In this document: piece after piece, positions 27,682 through 38,506 of the stretch
How positions within the stretch are numbered: the first letter of the stretch is position 1
Layout of the letters: each line of letters opens with the position of its first letter
NCBI RefSeq assembly: GCF_016817355.1
Contig: NZ_JADOTT010000001.1
Location: 375,094-439,093, forward strand
Origin: Maricaulis parjimensis
GTDB lineage: Bacteria > Pseudomonadota > Alphaproteobacteria > Caulobacterales > Maricaulaceae
Length of the DNA: 64,000 nt
Direction: 5' to 3'
Translations under genes and position numbers: made by a program
Notes under the pieces: model-generated
What the model was told of the DNA's origin: nothing
The model's input: the letters and a program-made list of their open reading frames with translations, nothing else
Database searches by the model: none

Positions 27682-28605
27682 CTAGCCGCCGCCGTCGGCC
27701 GCCATGATGGTCGCCATCCCGACAGCGCCCAGGAAGTGGAAGGGAAGCAGCGCACCCTGCGCAGCGCGCTCGCCCGCCGACCGATGCCTGTCCCAGACCT
27801 CAAAACTTTCCACCTGCGCAAAGGGCAAGCATTGACGCTGGGCGTCCTCGTACAGACGCCTCATCGAACCGCAAAACTCCAGGTCGCCGATCTCGTCAAC
27901 AGACTGAATGGAAACAGAACGAGCCGATCCGGCCAAGCCGCGGACTTCAAGGTGAACCGGTGCCTGCCCGTCCTTGCGCAGCGCCCGCAAGGTCTCAACA
28001 AGGTTTTCGCCCGGCTCGACGATTTGGTATCCAGCCCGCCCGAATTGCCAATAGATTCGGCGGATATCATCGCGATGAAAACAGGAGCGCGCGCCCTCAC
28101 TGCCGCAAACATAATCCGGCGTCACATACAGCGCCGGTGATTGGCGCCACTGCCAGACAGTCTCAGTCGGCGCCTGATCGGAGAGGGAGTGGACGCCAAT
28201 GATACCGGCATTTCTGCGCTGCTCTCGAGGCAAGGCCTGATAGACCTGCCGGGCACGCTCGAGCCCCTCCAAGGATGCCTCATACTCGACAAGGCGATAG
28301 TCCCGGCTGTCCCTGTCGATCATTGAAATGGCGATGATCTCGACCTCACCAGCCTCAATTCGGCTGATGATACCTGGCGATGCGACATGCTGGAATTCGA
28401 CGAATGCCGGGGAAGCCGGATCACCCGAATAGCGCGCCGAGAACATCGCCGACATGCCGTCCGGTAGCGACAAAACGCGCTCACTGGCAGCCCGCAAGCC
28501 TTCTGGCGTGCCCTCATAATTCCGGGTTCGCGATGGCGTCGCACAGCCAGAAACGGCCAAGGCGGTCACGAGTAAGAGCACAAAGACCCAGCATAATCGG
28601 GACAT
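27682..28605 (-). CDS. Putative lipoprotein of unknown function
   Basis: 307 aa. Lipoprotein signal with lipobox VSGC at about residue 20 (VTALAVSGCATPS). A soluble domain follows with several Cys pairs (CGSEGARSC, near residue 170; CGSMRR and RQCLPF, near 245-260). No family recognised. Its 3' end meets the fabI terminator. Confidence 0.75.
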   Translation of the reverse strand: MSRLCWVFVLLLVTALAVSGCATPSRTRNYEGTPEGLRAASERVLSLPDGMSAMFSARYSGDPASPAFVEFQHVASPGIISRIEAGEVEIIAISMIDRDSRDYRLVEYEASLEGLERARQVYQALPREQRRNAGIIGVHSLSDQAPTETVWQWRQSPALYVTPDYVCGSEGARSCFHRDDIRRIYWQFGRAGYQIVEPGENLVETLRALRKDGQAPVHLEVRGLAGSARSVSIQSVDEIGDLEFCGSMRRLYEDAQRQCLPFAQVESFEVWDRHRSAGERAAQGALLPFHFLGAVGMATIMAADGGG

Positions 28606-28681
28606 TCAGTCGCTTCCCTTCATCGCTTGCTCTCTTCACTGGTCACCATCGCCCCCCGTGAAGAGAGCAGAAACGGGTTCC

Positions 28682-31117
28682 CTACTCCCCAGCCTCTTCC
28701 TCCCCCATCGGGTCCACTTCCGGCTTCACCCAGCGATCCAGCCAGTCGATGCTCTCCGCCAGCACGTGGAGGACGCTTTCGCGGGCGCGATAGCCGTGGC
28801 TTTCATAGGGCAGCATGACCAGGCGGGCCGTGCCGGCATTGCCTTTGACGGCGGCATACATGCGTTCGGACTGCATCGGGTAGGTGCCCGAATTATTGTC
28901 CATCTGGCCGTGGATCATGAGCATGGGCTCGTCGATCTGGTCGGCATGCATGAAGGGTGAGAGCTCGAAATAGACCTCGGGCGCCTGCCAGAAGGTCCGG
29001 CGTTCCGACTGGAAGCCGAAGGGCGTCAGGGTGCGGTTATAGGCGCCGGAGCGCGCGATCCCGGCGCGGAAGACGTCGGAGGCCGCCAGAAGGTGGGCGG
29101 TCATGAAGGCGCCGTAGGAGTGACCGGCAATCGCCAGACGCTCGCCATCGCCAAAGCCCATCTCCACCGTGACATCGCGCGCGGCCTCCGCCGAGAGGAC
29201 GAGCTGGTGGATAAAAGTGTCATTCACCGTTTCCGGATCATCACCGACGATGGGCATGGTGGCGTTTTCCAGCAGGGCATAGCCCTGGGTCACCAGGAAG
29301 CGCGGGCTCGTGCCGGCGAGGCGGGCGAACTCATAGGGCGAGCCGGATACCTGACCCGCGGTCGAGGCGTCATTATATTCCAGCGGATAGCCCCAGACGA
29401 GGACTGGCAGGGTGTCGCCCTCTTCATAGTCGGCGGGCAGGTAGAGCGTGGCGGAGAGCGGGACGCCATCCTCACGCTCATAGGTGATCAGCTGGCGGGT
29501 GATTTCGTTGAGCTGGGGGTGCGGATTGGCAAAATCGGTGATCTGCACCGTCTCCTCGCCCGTCCGGTGCCAGCGCACATTGGCCGGCGTGGTCGGATCT
29601 TCCCAGCTGGTGAGGAAAGAGGAAGCATCCGGCTCCACAAGCCCGATCACCTCTTCATAATTCTCACCGGAATTGCGCCAGATTTCTTCGGTCTCGAAGG
29701 TTTCAAAGCTGACCCGGTTGAGGAAGGGGCGGTCGCCGTCCGGCGTGGCACCATCACCGGCGAAATACATATAGCCGTCATGGACACCGACCACGGTCTG
29801 GCCGAATTCATTGCGCACGGTCAGGGCCGAGCCGGGATTGGCATAACGGTCCTGGTAATTGCGCTCTTCCGCCAGACGGGGCTCGACGGACGGATCAGCA
29901 AAGTCTACCAGCCAGCGGCGAATAACGCGCGTATCGCGGTCATACTCCATGGAAAAGCCGGTCTGGCCGATTTCGGTGAATTGGGTGCCGTAATAGCGGT
30001 CTTCCGTGCGCAGGATTTCCACCGGCTCACCGTCAAAGGGCGCAGCCAGGGCCCAGACACTGTCGCGCTGGTCGGCCTCGGCGCGCGGATCACCGCCATC
30101 GAGGGCTTCGGCCCAGGTCAGGCGGGCTTCATGACTGGCCTGCCAGCCAATGGAGCGACGGCCCGTGACAACGCCACCGATCGGCACATTATCGGCCAGG
30201 GGTTGGCGGGCAATCGTGGCGACTTCATCACCGTCGAGATCGATCACGAAGGTGCGGTCCGGGAAGGAATACCAGGGCACCTGATAGGAGAAGGGCTGTT
30301 CCATCTCGCCGACCAGGATGTAATCGCCGCCCGGGGCCGGGGCGGCGGAATAATACAGGCCCGGCTCGCCAAGCTCACGGACACGGGCCCGGCCGGTCGT
30401 ATTGACCAGGGCCAGCTGCGCCGTCGCCAGCCAGGCAAAGAGCGCGGCATCATGCTCGTCTTCCAGCAAGTCCTGATAGGTACGCACGGGCGCTTCATAG
30501 CCGGAGGCTTCCTGGATCACCGGACCGGCGGGCACACGCGGCTCAACCGGCATGTCGCCGCGGTCCGGGTCCACCAGTTTCACCAGGATACGCTCGCCAT
30601 CCGGCATCCAGGAGATCGGCGAGAAGACCGCATTCACGCCGGACCGCACCAGTTGGCGTGCACGCGCCGTATCCACATCGACCACCCAGAGGCTGAGCGT
30701 GTCATTGCGCGTCATTACGAAGGCGAGCTGGGAGCCGTCCGGCGACCAGGACGTGTTGGAAATGCCGGCATCATCGGGAAGATCGACGCGGCGTTCCGTA
30801 CCGGTTTCCAGATCGATGAAGGAAAGACCGACAATCGAGCGCGGACCATGGCGGCCATTCAGCGTGGCATCCAGGCGCAGACCGGCGAGGCGTTCCATCG
30901 GCCGGGCCAGTTCGGCGACCGGCGGCAGGGCTTCACGGTGCATGAGAAGCAGCGTGTCATCGGCCGGGGAAAGCGAGGTCCAGGGCGAGGGTGCCGCATC
31001 GACAATATCGACCAGGTCCTGCGGCGGCAGACGATAGGTTTCCTGCGCCAGGCTGGTGGATGTCAGTGCGGTGGCGGCGGCCAGGCCGAGGCCCAGCTTG
31101 AAGATTGATCGGATCAT
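28682..31117 (-). CDS. Secreted S9 peptidase, glutamyl-endopeptidase-like
   Basis: 811 aa with signal peptide (MIRSIFKLGLGLAAATALTS, cleavage near SLAQ). A long beta-propeller region (residues 50-550) precedes an alpha/beta hydrolase. The nucleophile is in GHSYGAFMTAHLL, the acid in IHGQMDNNSGT and the histidine in YESHGYRARES. GHSYGAFM and the size match the prolyl-oligopeptidase clade that includes chloroplast-type glutamyl endopeptidases. The start has a run of G seven bases upstream. Likely periplasmic peptide degradation. Confidence 0.9.
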   Translation of the reverse strand: MIRSIFKLGLGLAAATALTSTSLAQETYRLPPQDLVDIVDAAPSPWTSLSPADDTLLLMHREALPPVAELARPMERLAGLRLDATLNGRHGPRSIVGLSFIDLETGTERRVDLPDDAGISNTSWSPDGSQLAFVMTRNDTLSLWVVDVDTARARQLVRSGVNAVFSPISWMPDGERILVKLVDPDRGDMPVEPRVPAGPVIQEASGYEAPVRTYQDLLEDEHDAALFAWLATAQLALVNTTGRARVRELGEPGLYYSAAPAPGGDYILVGEMEQPFSYQVPWYSFPDRTFVIDLDGDEVATIARQPLADNVPIGGVVTGRRSIGWQASHEARLTWAEALDGGDPRAEADQRDSVWALAAPFDGEPVEILRTEDRYYGTQFTEIGQTGFSMEYDRDTRVIRRWLVDFADPSVEPRLAEERNYQDRYANPGSALTVRNEFGQTVVGVHDGYMYFAGDGATPDGDRPFLNRVSFETFETEEIWRNSGENYEEVIGLVEPDASSFLTSWEDPTTPANVRWHRTGEETVQITDFANPHPQLNEITRQLITYEREDGVPLSATLYLPADYEEGDTLPVLVWGYPLEYNDASTAGQVSGSPYEFARLAGTSPRFLVTQGYALLENATMPIVGDDPETVNDTFIHQLVLSAEAARDVTVEMGFGDGERLAIAGHSYGAFMTAHLLAASDVFRAGIARSGAYNRTLTPFGFQSERRTFWQAPEVYFELSPFMHADQIDEPMLMIHGQMDNNSGTYPMQSERMYAAVKGNAGTARLVMLPYESHGYRARESVLHVLAESIDWLDRWVKPEVDPMGEEEAGE

Positions 31118-31191
31118 GTGTCCCCCCCGAATGGATTTCGGGAAGGAAGATAGGCGGCTTCCGCCGCCCATCCCCTAAACTTTCTGTAATC

Positions 31192-32415
31192 TTATTCCGC
31201 AGCGGCAGGTCTGTTGACCGGTTTGCGGATCGGGTCCGGCGAGAATTTCAGCCCCATGACCGGGCGCAGAAGGGGAATGCGGCGAACAATCTCGAAGCCG
31301 AGAACACAGCCGCCAGCCGTCACTGAAACCAGGATGAAGAACTCCGTCCAGACATCCAGGCCCGCCTGGCGCAGGGCATAGCCCGCCATGACCGTGATGG
31401 TCTGGTGCAGGATGTAATAGGGAAAGACCGCCTGGGTGAGATAGCGGCGCAACGGCCCGTCCGTATTCAGCCAGCGCCGGGCCGCGCCCAGCAGGGTCAG
31501 GATGATCGACCAGGCAAAGACGATCCGCGCCACCCGGGCCGGCCAGAGCAGGTAGGACCGCTCGGCGACCCAATCGAAATCCGTATAAGCCGCATAGAGC
31601 AGGACGAAGAGCGTCACCGTCACGCCCGCCACCAGCGGAAAGGCGCGGTCGATGGCCTTCCAGAGACCCTCATTGCGGGCAAAGGCATAGCCGTAGAGCA
31701 GGATGGTGAGCGAGCCGGCATGATTGGCCCAATCCCCGGTCAGATCATGCGTGGTCGGGAACATCGGCACGATGGTGAAGCGGTAAAGGATGAAGGGTGC
31801 CAGGGGCAGGATGATCAGGCCCAGCGAGCCGATCCAGTTGGCCGAGGCCCAGCGCCCCAGCGTCTGCATCACCCGGCTGTCCGATCCGGCGCGCAGGAGC
31901 GGCAGGAGCGGCGCCAGAAGCAGACAGTAGACGAAGAGATAGGCGACATACCAAAGATGGTTCCAGGTCGGGGTGAAGACCGGCCAGGGCCCTTCCCATT
32001 GACCGGCATATTGGCGGTAGAAATCCCACCAGTCCGGCCCGATCTCGCCGGCGATCCGCAATTCGGACCAGGTCTGCGGCGGCACGATCACGAACATGCC
32101 GAACAGGATGACCGGGAAGAGCCGCCAGGTCCGGTCCAGGGCAAAGCGTCCGGCACCCAGTTTGTCGCCGAGATAGCGGATCGCGACCCCGGAAATGAAG
32201 AAAAGCAGGGGCAGGCGCCAGGGGCTGGAGAGCCACATCAGGGGCTCCATCGCATCATTGGCGTGCAGGCTCTTGGCGTGCCAGCCCTCTGTGTTGAAAT
32301 ACATGCCGATGTGATAAAAGATCAGCAAAATGAAGACGATAATGCGCAGCCAGTCGAGGTCGTAGCGGCGCGAGGACGGCGTGACCACGGGGCTGATGGA
32401 GGGGGACAAAGACAT
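31192..32415 (-). CDS. Acyltransferase-3 family membrane protein (OpgC-like)
   Basis: 407 aa with about ten hydrophobic segments. It starts RRYDLDWLRIIVFILL, then FYHIGMYF whose His is the usual acyltransferase-3 residue. Family members acylate surface glycans, for example succinylation of osmoregulated glucans by OpgC. The acceptor is unknown here. AAGGAG lies seven bases before the ATG; a longer open frame upstream is not conserved. Divergent from a LytTR regulator gene. Confidence 0.85.
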   Translation of the reverse strand: MSLSPSISPVVTPSSRRYDLDWLRIIVFILLIFYHIGMYFNTEGWHAKSLHANDAMEPLMWLSSPWRLPLLFFISGVAIRYLGDKLGAGRFALDRTWRLFPVILFGMFVIVPPQTWSELRIAGEIGPDWWDFYRQYAGQWEGPWPVFTPTWNHLWYVAYLFVYCLLLAPLLPLLRAGSDSRVMQTLGRWASANWIGSLGLIILPLAPFILYRFTIVPMFPTTHDLTGDWANHAGSLTILLYGYAFARNEGLWKAIDRAFPLVAGVTVTLFVLLYAAYTDFDWVAERSYLLWPARVARIVFAWSIILTLLGAARRWLNTDGPLRRYLTQAVFPYYILHQTITVMAGYALRQAGLDVWTEFFILVSVTAGGCVLGFEIVRRIPLLRPVMGLKFSPDPIRKPVNRPAAAE

Positions 32416-32589
32416 GGGCAAACTCCTTTGCAGCCCATCCTCACCATCCCGTCCCGGCCAGACAGTCCGGAGGGTCCGGCGGCAGGTCCGCGGGATGAAA
32501 ATCAGCTCTGAGGGGCAAGCGGCGGCGAGCCGGGACAAGCGGCGAGGCCCGCGCTTGCCGCGATGACGGAAGCGGGCAAGACTCCGCCC

Positions 32590-33453
32590 ATGACCGACAC
32601 CCGAACCATGGACCTGGACCAAGTGCGCGCTGCCGAAAAGCGCGCCCATTGGAATGCCGTGCGCTTCGCCTGGATGAGCCTGGTGGCGTTCTGGATCATC
32701 GCCTCATTGTCCATCGCCACCGAGTTCGACCGGATGAATGTCGACCACCCGCCCCTCGTCGGCTGGGTCACGGAAGGCTCCAGCATCCTCATGACGGCGC
32801 TATTCGCGCCGGTGATGATGGCGCTGGGCGTGCGCTATCCGATGGAGCCGGGACGCTGGCTCAACTCCCTGCCCTGGCATGTCGCGGGCTATATTGCCTA
32901 TGTCGCCATCCATGTGGGTGGCATGGTGATGCTGCGCAAACTGGCCTGGGTGGTCGCTTATGACGGGACCTATACCTTCATCCACACCTCCGCCTTCCAG
33001 GAAATTCTCTATGAGGCGCGCAAGGATCTGGGGACCTATATCGGCTATCAGGTGATCATTGCCGTCGCCCTGGCCCTGGAACACAGCCGGCTGGAAACCC
33101 TGATGGCCCGCGAGGAAGCAAGGCGCTCGCACCGACTGACCCTGAAATGCGGCGGCCGCACCCTGCGCATTGCCGCCGATGAATTCCTGACCGCCAAGGC
33201 GGCGGGCAATTATGTCGAGGTCAGGCTGGCCGGGGGCGAACACCTGGCCCGCATGACGCTGGCCGATCTGCAGAAACAGCTGGGCGAGGCGGGTGTGGAT
33301 GCCGTGCGCGTCCACCGCTCCTGGCTGGTCAATCGCGACCATGTCCGTGAGATCACCCCGACCGGCGAAGGCGATGTCGCCATCACGCTGGACACCGGCG
33401 AAACCATCCCCGGCAGCCGCCGCTATCGCAGCGAGCTGGAAGCGGCAGCTTAG
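32590..33453 (+). CDS. Membrane-bound LytTR-domain transcription regulator
   Basis: 287 aa. Four transmembrane helices (residues about 20-45, 60-85, 95-120 and 145-165) precede a C-terminal LytTR DNA-binding domain (190-285). The latter holds LTAKAAGNYVEVRL, VHRSWLVNRDHV and PGSRRYRSELE. It senses something at the membrane without a receiver domain. The start at 32590 is uncertain; ATG at 32563 is in frame. Its divergent neighbour, the acyltransferase gene, is the likely target (inference). Confidence 0.87.
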   Translation: MTDTRTMDLDQVRAAEKRAHWNAVRFAWMSLVAFWIIASLSIATEFDRMNVDHPPLVGWVTEGSSILMTALFAPVMMALGVRYPMEPGRWLNSLPWHVAGYIAYVAIHVGGMVMLRKLAWVVAYDGTYTFIHTSAFQEILYEARKDLGTYIGYQVIIAVALALEHSRLETLMAREEARRSHRLTLKCGGRTLRIAADEFLTAKAAGNYVEVRLAGGEHLARMTLADLQKQLGEAGVDAVRVHRSWLVNRDHVREITPTGEGDVAITLDTGETIPGSRRYRSELEAAA

Positions 33454-33483
33454 GACCAGCACCCCTCGGCCTTCCACTTCTCG

Positions 33484-34188
33484 TCAAGAAAGCGCTAAAC
33501 GATCCCTGAAATCTGCCACCAAGGCCTTCGTCTCTGACACTGCCCGCTCGCACACAGCCAGGGCGTTCAAGTCGGTTCCCTCCAAAAGGAAACTGACCCA
33601 AGTCACCACCTCTGTGCGAACAACGTCATTTGGAACCGGAAGCTGCGTGCTGGGGTCAATTGGAACACCCATTATGCTTACGCCAGCGCCAAACGTGACG
33701 CCCGGCCCCCATGAAACGCTACCACCAGAAGGAGCCGAAACTCGAACCTCACGGGTTTCTGTACGAGTTTGAGGAATCAAACCGCGATGCTTCGCATTCG
33801 CCAGATCGCGCAGTGTCTGAAAGACTTTTTTAGGGTTCAGATACGGCTGGTATTCTAACAACAATGCGTAAAACTCGGGGTCCCTCACTCCCAAATCGCC
33901 ACACTTCGCCCGCCCAAGCGTCGATGCCAGAGAATGCTCATCCTTCGCCACAGGAAAGTAGACTTTCGCCTTTTCAATTTCGATATCGGTCAGCATCGGC
34001 TTCACACGCTGTGACCAAGCCAAAAACATAACTTGGTCCATTGCGTTGGAACATCTTTCGAAAATCTCATGAGTCAAAATGAGAGCGCGATCTGAAACAT
34101 CCCTTCGGGCTAAACACGAGTCAAATTCAACCCTTAGCTCAGAAAGAAGTTCTTCCGCCCGATCCACACCAATACTGATATGCCTCAT
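33484..34188 (-). CDS. Orphan hypothetical protein, AT-rich gene
   Basis: 234 aa, unrecognised. The first 140 residues look helical, with two Cys. A Gly/Pro-rich middle (SAPSGGSVSWGPGVTFGAG) separates this from a short C-terminal helix. Base composition is clearly more AT-rich than its neighbours and codon use differs, suggesting recent acquisition. The ATG has GGAG seven bases upstream. It sits between the LytTR gene and sucCD, facing the former. Confidence 0.65.
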   Translation of the reverse strand: MRHISIGVDRAEELLSELRVEFDSCLARRDVSDRALILTHEIFERCSNAMDQVMFLAWSQRVKPMLTDIEIEKAKVYFPVAKDEHSLASTLGRAKCGDLGVRDPEFYALLLEYQPYLNPKKVFQTLRDLANAKHRGLIPQTRTETREVRVSAPSGGSVSWGPGVTFGAGVSIMGVPIDPSTQLPVPNDVVRTEVVTWVSFLLEGTDLNALAVCERAVSETKALVADFRDRLALS

Positions 34189-34285
34189 GAATGACTCCGA
34201 CGAATTAGAATTTTGACTTACAGAGATTTAGTGCAGTGATTCTCCATGCTGCAAAACACGACGGGGAAATCATTGATTCTAGATC

Positions 34286-34319
34286 AAAAAAGGCCGCGCT
34301 CCGAATGGGGCGCGGCCTC
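34286..34319 (-). terminator. sucCD rho-independent terminator
   Basis: AGGCCGCGC / GCGCGGCCT perfect 9-pair stem with an A/T loop, followed on the minus strand by T7. It is 24 bases past the sucD stop. Confidence 0.9.
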
Positions 34320-34342
34320 TTCAATTCAGGTGTCGCTGATGA

Positions 34343-35250
34343 CTAGCCCTTGAGCAAGTCTTCCAGCGTGGTGCCGAGACGGGCCGGGGACGGGGAGACA
34401 CGGATGCCGGCCGCTTCCATGGCCGCGATCTTGTCTTCCGCACCACCCTTGCCGCCGGAGACGATGGCACCGGCATGGCCCATCGTGCGGCCCGGAGGGG
34501 CCGTACGGCCGGCGATGAAACCGACGGTCGGCTTGGACCGGCCCTTCTTGGCTTCGTCGGCCAGGAATTGCGCAGCATCTTCCTCGGCGGAACCACCGAT
34601 CTCACCGATCATGATGATCGACTTAGTCTCGTCATCGGCGAGGAATTTCTCGAGCACATCGATGAATTCCGTGCCCTTGACCGGGTCACCACCGATACCG
34701 ACCGCCGTGGTCTGGCCGAGGCCGACCTGGGAGGTCTGGTAGACGGCTTCATAGGTCAGCGTGCCGGAGCGCGAGACCACACCGACCGAGCCCTTCTTGA
34801 AGATGGAGCCCGGCATGATGCCGATCTTGCATTCTTCCGGCGTCAGGATGCCCGGGCAGTTCGGGCCCAGCAGCATGGAGTTGGACTTGTCCAGCTTGGC
34901 CTTGACCTTGACCATGTCCATCACCGGGATGCCTTCGGTGATGCAGACGATGAAGGGGATCTCGGCCTCGATGGCCTCGATGATGGCCGCACCGGCACCC
35001 GCCGGCGGGACATAGATGACGGAGGCATCGGCGCCCGTGCGATCCTTGGCTTCGGCGACCGAAGCATAGATCGGCAGTTCGGCCGAGGCGTCGAGACCGG
35101 AGGTCCAGCTCTCGCCACCCTTTTTCGGGTGCACGCCGGCGACCATCTGGGTCCCGTAGTATTGCAGCGCCTGTTCGGTATGAAAGGTGCCCGTCTTGCC
35201 GGTGAGGCCCTGGACGATGACCTTGGTGTTCTTATCGACGATGATCGACA

Positions 35251-35251
<1 letters not shown>
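34343..35251 (-). CDS. sucD: Succinyl-CoA ligase alpha subunit
   Basis: 302 aa TCA-cycle enzyme subunit with the CoA-binding Rossmann domain. Phosphohistidine is His259 in [33 protein letters not shown] is the conserved core segment. Its ATG shares its A with the sucC stop (TAATG), so the two are translationally coupled. Confidence 0.97.
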
Positions 35252-36450
<1,199 letters not shown>

Positions 36451-36503
36451 AAAGGGGCCTCGCGGGAGGAAATGAAGCGAATGTATGGCCAGATGGGACT
36501 TGC

Positions 36504-36531
36504 CTTATAACACCCGGCAAGCCGAGCGCAA
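36504..36531 (-). promoter_or_regulatory. Candidate sucCD promoter
   Basis: On the minus strand TTGCGC (36526-36531) and TATAAG (36504-36509) are 16 bases apart, 54 bases before the sucC ATG. The -10 is good and the -35 is partial. Confidence 0.4.
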
Positions 36532-36556
36532 CGCATTCGCCACCGTTGTCACTGAG

Positions 36557-37906
36557 CTAGAGGTGCAATGCATGATCACGGTGCCAGCTGTCGCGGATTT
36601 CGGACAGGGTCAGCGGCCGCGCCGGTTCGGGGAGCGGGGTTTCGGGAAGGATGACCTCGCCGGAGAAATAGCGCACGCCGACGGACAGGCCGGCTTCCAG
36701 CACGTCCAGGGTGGACGTCTGGGTGAGATAGGTCTCCGCCTTGTGGCTTTGGGCTGAGGCCACCCATTCGGACAGAGCGATGACCTGACTGTCCGCCGGA
36801 CCATCCTCATTCATGCGCGCGGGGACTTCGGCGCTGAAAATGCCGACACCACAGCCCTCGAACCGTTTCAGGTCAGCGGCCCCGAAATCCAGATGCGCCA
36901 GGACATAAGCCCCGAAAGGCTTCATGGAGCGGAAGATTTCCTGCATCTGCCCCAGCGGAGCCCCCTTCGGCACACCATCCACGCGCAGGAAGAAATAGCG
37001 TCGCATGGCTTCCGGCACGGATTGCAGAATGTTGAAGTATTTCATCCGCTGGGAAAGCGTGGCGATCGTGTCGTAATGCACCGGCACAATGATCGCGCAG
37101 GCCCAGCCCTGCGAATAGGCTTTCTGGAATCCGCGCTGGGCGGCGCGCGCCACGCTCTCATCCAGCTTGCGGTGGAGCACGCGGTCATCCGACCCCATCA
37201 GCGTATCCCGGCCGTAATAGGCAAAGCCTTTCACCACCCGGCGAGCCACGCAGATATTGTGCAGGAGCGCCGAACGCCGGCTGTCCCAACAGGGTTTGAA
37301 GACGATATCGTCCCAGACCGCATTGCTTTCCTTGTAGACCGCTTCGGGACGATGCGCGTATTCCGGCTTGGGATCCGGTCTGGGCGCATCCTTCCAGTCG
37401 GTTATGGCCTTGTCGTCGCTGGCTGCCCGCTTTTCCCGCTTCCAGGGCGGCGCGGGTTCGGTATCGGCAGACGGTTTGACCGTTTTGGGCTTTTTCGCTG
37501 CGGCCGGCACTTCTGCCTGGGTGCGGGCGACGATTTCCAGCAATTCCTCAGTCGGTACGCTGCGCGCTTCGCCAAGAACTTTGAGCAGGCTGAGCTCGCG
37601 ATCGCCCAGGAAGAAATGCTCCAGCTCCTCGGCAATCTCCGACACGGCGAGCGCGGCCGCTTCAGCGTCCATGGTCTCGAAAATGATCAGATAGCCGCCC
37701 TGGCAGCGGATCACGACATCGCCGGCATCCAGGCGCTTCTCGATGAAATGGTTGGAGACGTCATAGACCTTCTCGCGAAGGCGTTCCCAATCCCCACCGG
37801 CCCCCTCGCGGACCTTGTCCAGATTGAGGAACTGGAACTGGCCCATATCGACGGAAGACCGCCCGGCGAGCACTTGTTTCAGCTTTTGTTTCAACTCGGG
37901 CGGCAT
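36557..37906 (-). CDS. Degenerate GGDEF/EAL-like protein
   Basis: 449 aa. The N-terminal part (residues 20-115) looks like a GGDEF fold whose signature has decayed to RCQGGYLIIFE (67-77). A charged Lys/Pro linker (135-185) follows. The C-terminal part (190-449) resembles an EAL barrel that lacks the EAL motif; HKAETYLTQTSTL and VGVRYFSGEVI (388-419) occupy the place of the EGVET...QGYLFG region. It is therefore probably a catalytically dead c-di-GMP-type scaffold or sensor. Fold assignment is from pattern resemblance only. Upstream of and codirectional with sucCD. Confidence 0.7.
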   Translation of the reverse strand: MPPELKQKLKQVLAGRSSVDMGQFQFLNLDKVREGAGGDWERLREKVYDVSNHFIEKRLDAGDVVIRCQGGYLIIFETMDAEAAALAVSEIAEELEHFFLGDRELSLLKVLGEARSVPTEELLEIVARTQAEVPAAAKKPKTVKPSADTEPAPPWKREKRAASDDKAITDWKDAPRPDPKPEYAHRPEAVYKESNAVWDDIVFKPCWDSRRSALLHNICVARRVVKGFAYYGRDTLMGSDDRVLHRKLDESVARAAQRGFQKAYSQGWACAIIVPVHYDTIATLSQRMKYFNILQSVPEAMRRYFFLRVDGVPKGAPLGQMQEIFRSMKPFGAYVLAHLDFGAADLKRFEGCGVGIFSAEVPARMNEDGPADSQVIALSEWVASAQSHKAETYLTQTSTLDVLEAGLSVGVRYFSGEVILPETPLPEPARPLTLSEIRDSWHRDHALHL

Positions 37907-37985
37907 GGCGGGGAATTCTCGAAAACCGATCCTTTCCCGCAGTTTGCCGACCGAGGTCTTGCGATCCGGTTACGCGCGCCTGCCG

Positions 37986-38414
37986 CTAGCGCGTCGTTGC
38001 GACCACGGCCCCGTCAATGGAGAATCCGCCGCCGCCACGGGCGAAGAGATAGAAGCTGGATGCTGCGAACATCACCGTCAACGGCCAGGCTTCCGGCGCC
38101 ACCCAGACCCCATAAATCCAGGCGGCCATCAACAGGATGAAACCGACCAGCCGGGTCAAAACACCCAGGACCAGCAGCGCTGCCGCGATCTGGCTGCCCC
38201 AGACAGCGATCTGCGCCAGGTGGGCCGGTGCAATGAAAGGGAGATTCCAGACGGAGGCGGCGTGGATGATGTCCGGCATGACATCCGGCCAGGTGCCGGC
38301 ATGGGCCCGTCCCCACATCCACAGCATGGGGGCCAGGGCCAGACGGATCACACCGCCGACCAGCCAGTCGGGCAGAAACCGGGCCATTTGAGCCGGCCGA
38401 TCCGTCGTTTCCAT
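37986..38414 (-). CDS. DoxX-like membrane protein
   Basis: 142 aa with four hydrophobic helices, the DoxX/MauE-type layout. It has RLALAPMLWMWGRAHA in the first helix and ends AASSFYLFARGGGGFSIDG. The ATG has GGGGGGAG directly upstream. Members sit in the inner membrane in redox or thiol-related roles; nothing specific can be said here. Confidence 0.75.
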   Translation of the reverse strand: METTDRPAQMARFLPDWLVGGVIRLALAPMLWMWGRAHAGTWPDVMPDIIHAASVWNLPFIAPAHLAQIAVWGSQIAAALLVLGVLTRLVGFILLMAAWIYGVWVAPEAWPLTVMFAASSFYLFARGGGGFSIDGAVVATTR

Positions 38415-38506
38415 CTCTCCCCCCGGAAGATGTTGTGCACTGATACCAGTGTGCGTGTCACAGCGCCCGGCTTCAACCGGCTGCACCTGAGGCGCGAATT
38501 CCGGAC

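Noticed and set aside
29093-31108. 671-codon open frame opposite the large S9 peptidase
   Set aside because: Antisense artefact of the same type; the opposite strand has catalytic motifs and a signal peptide.
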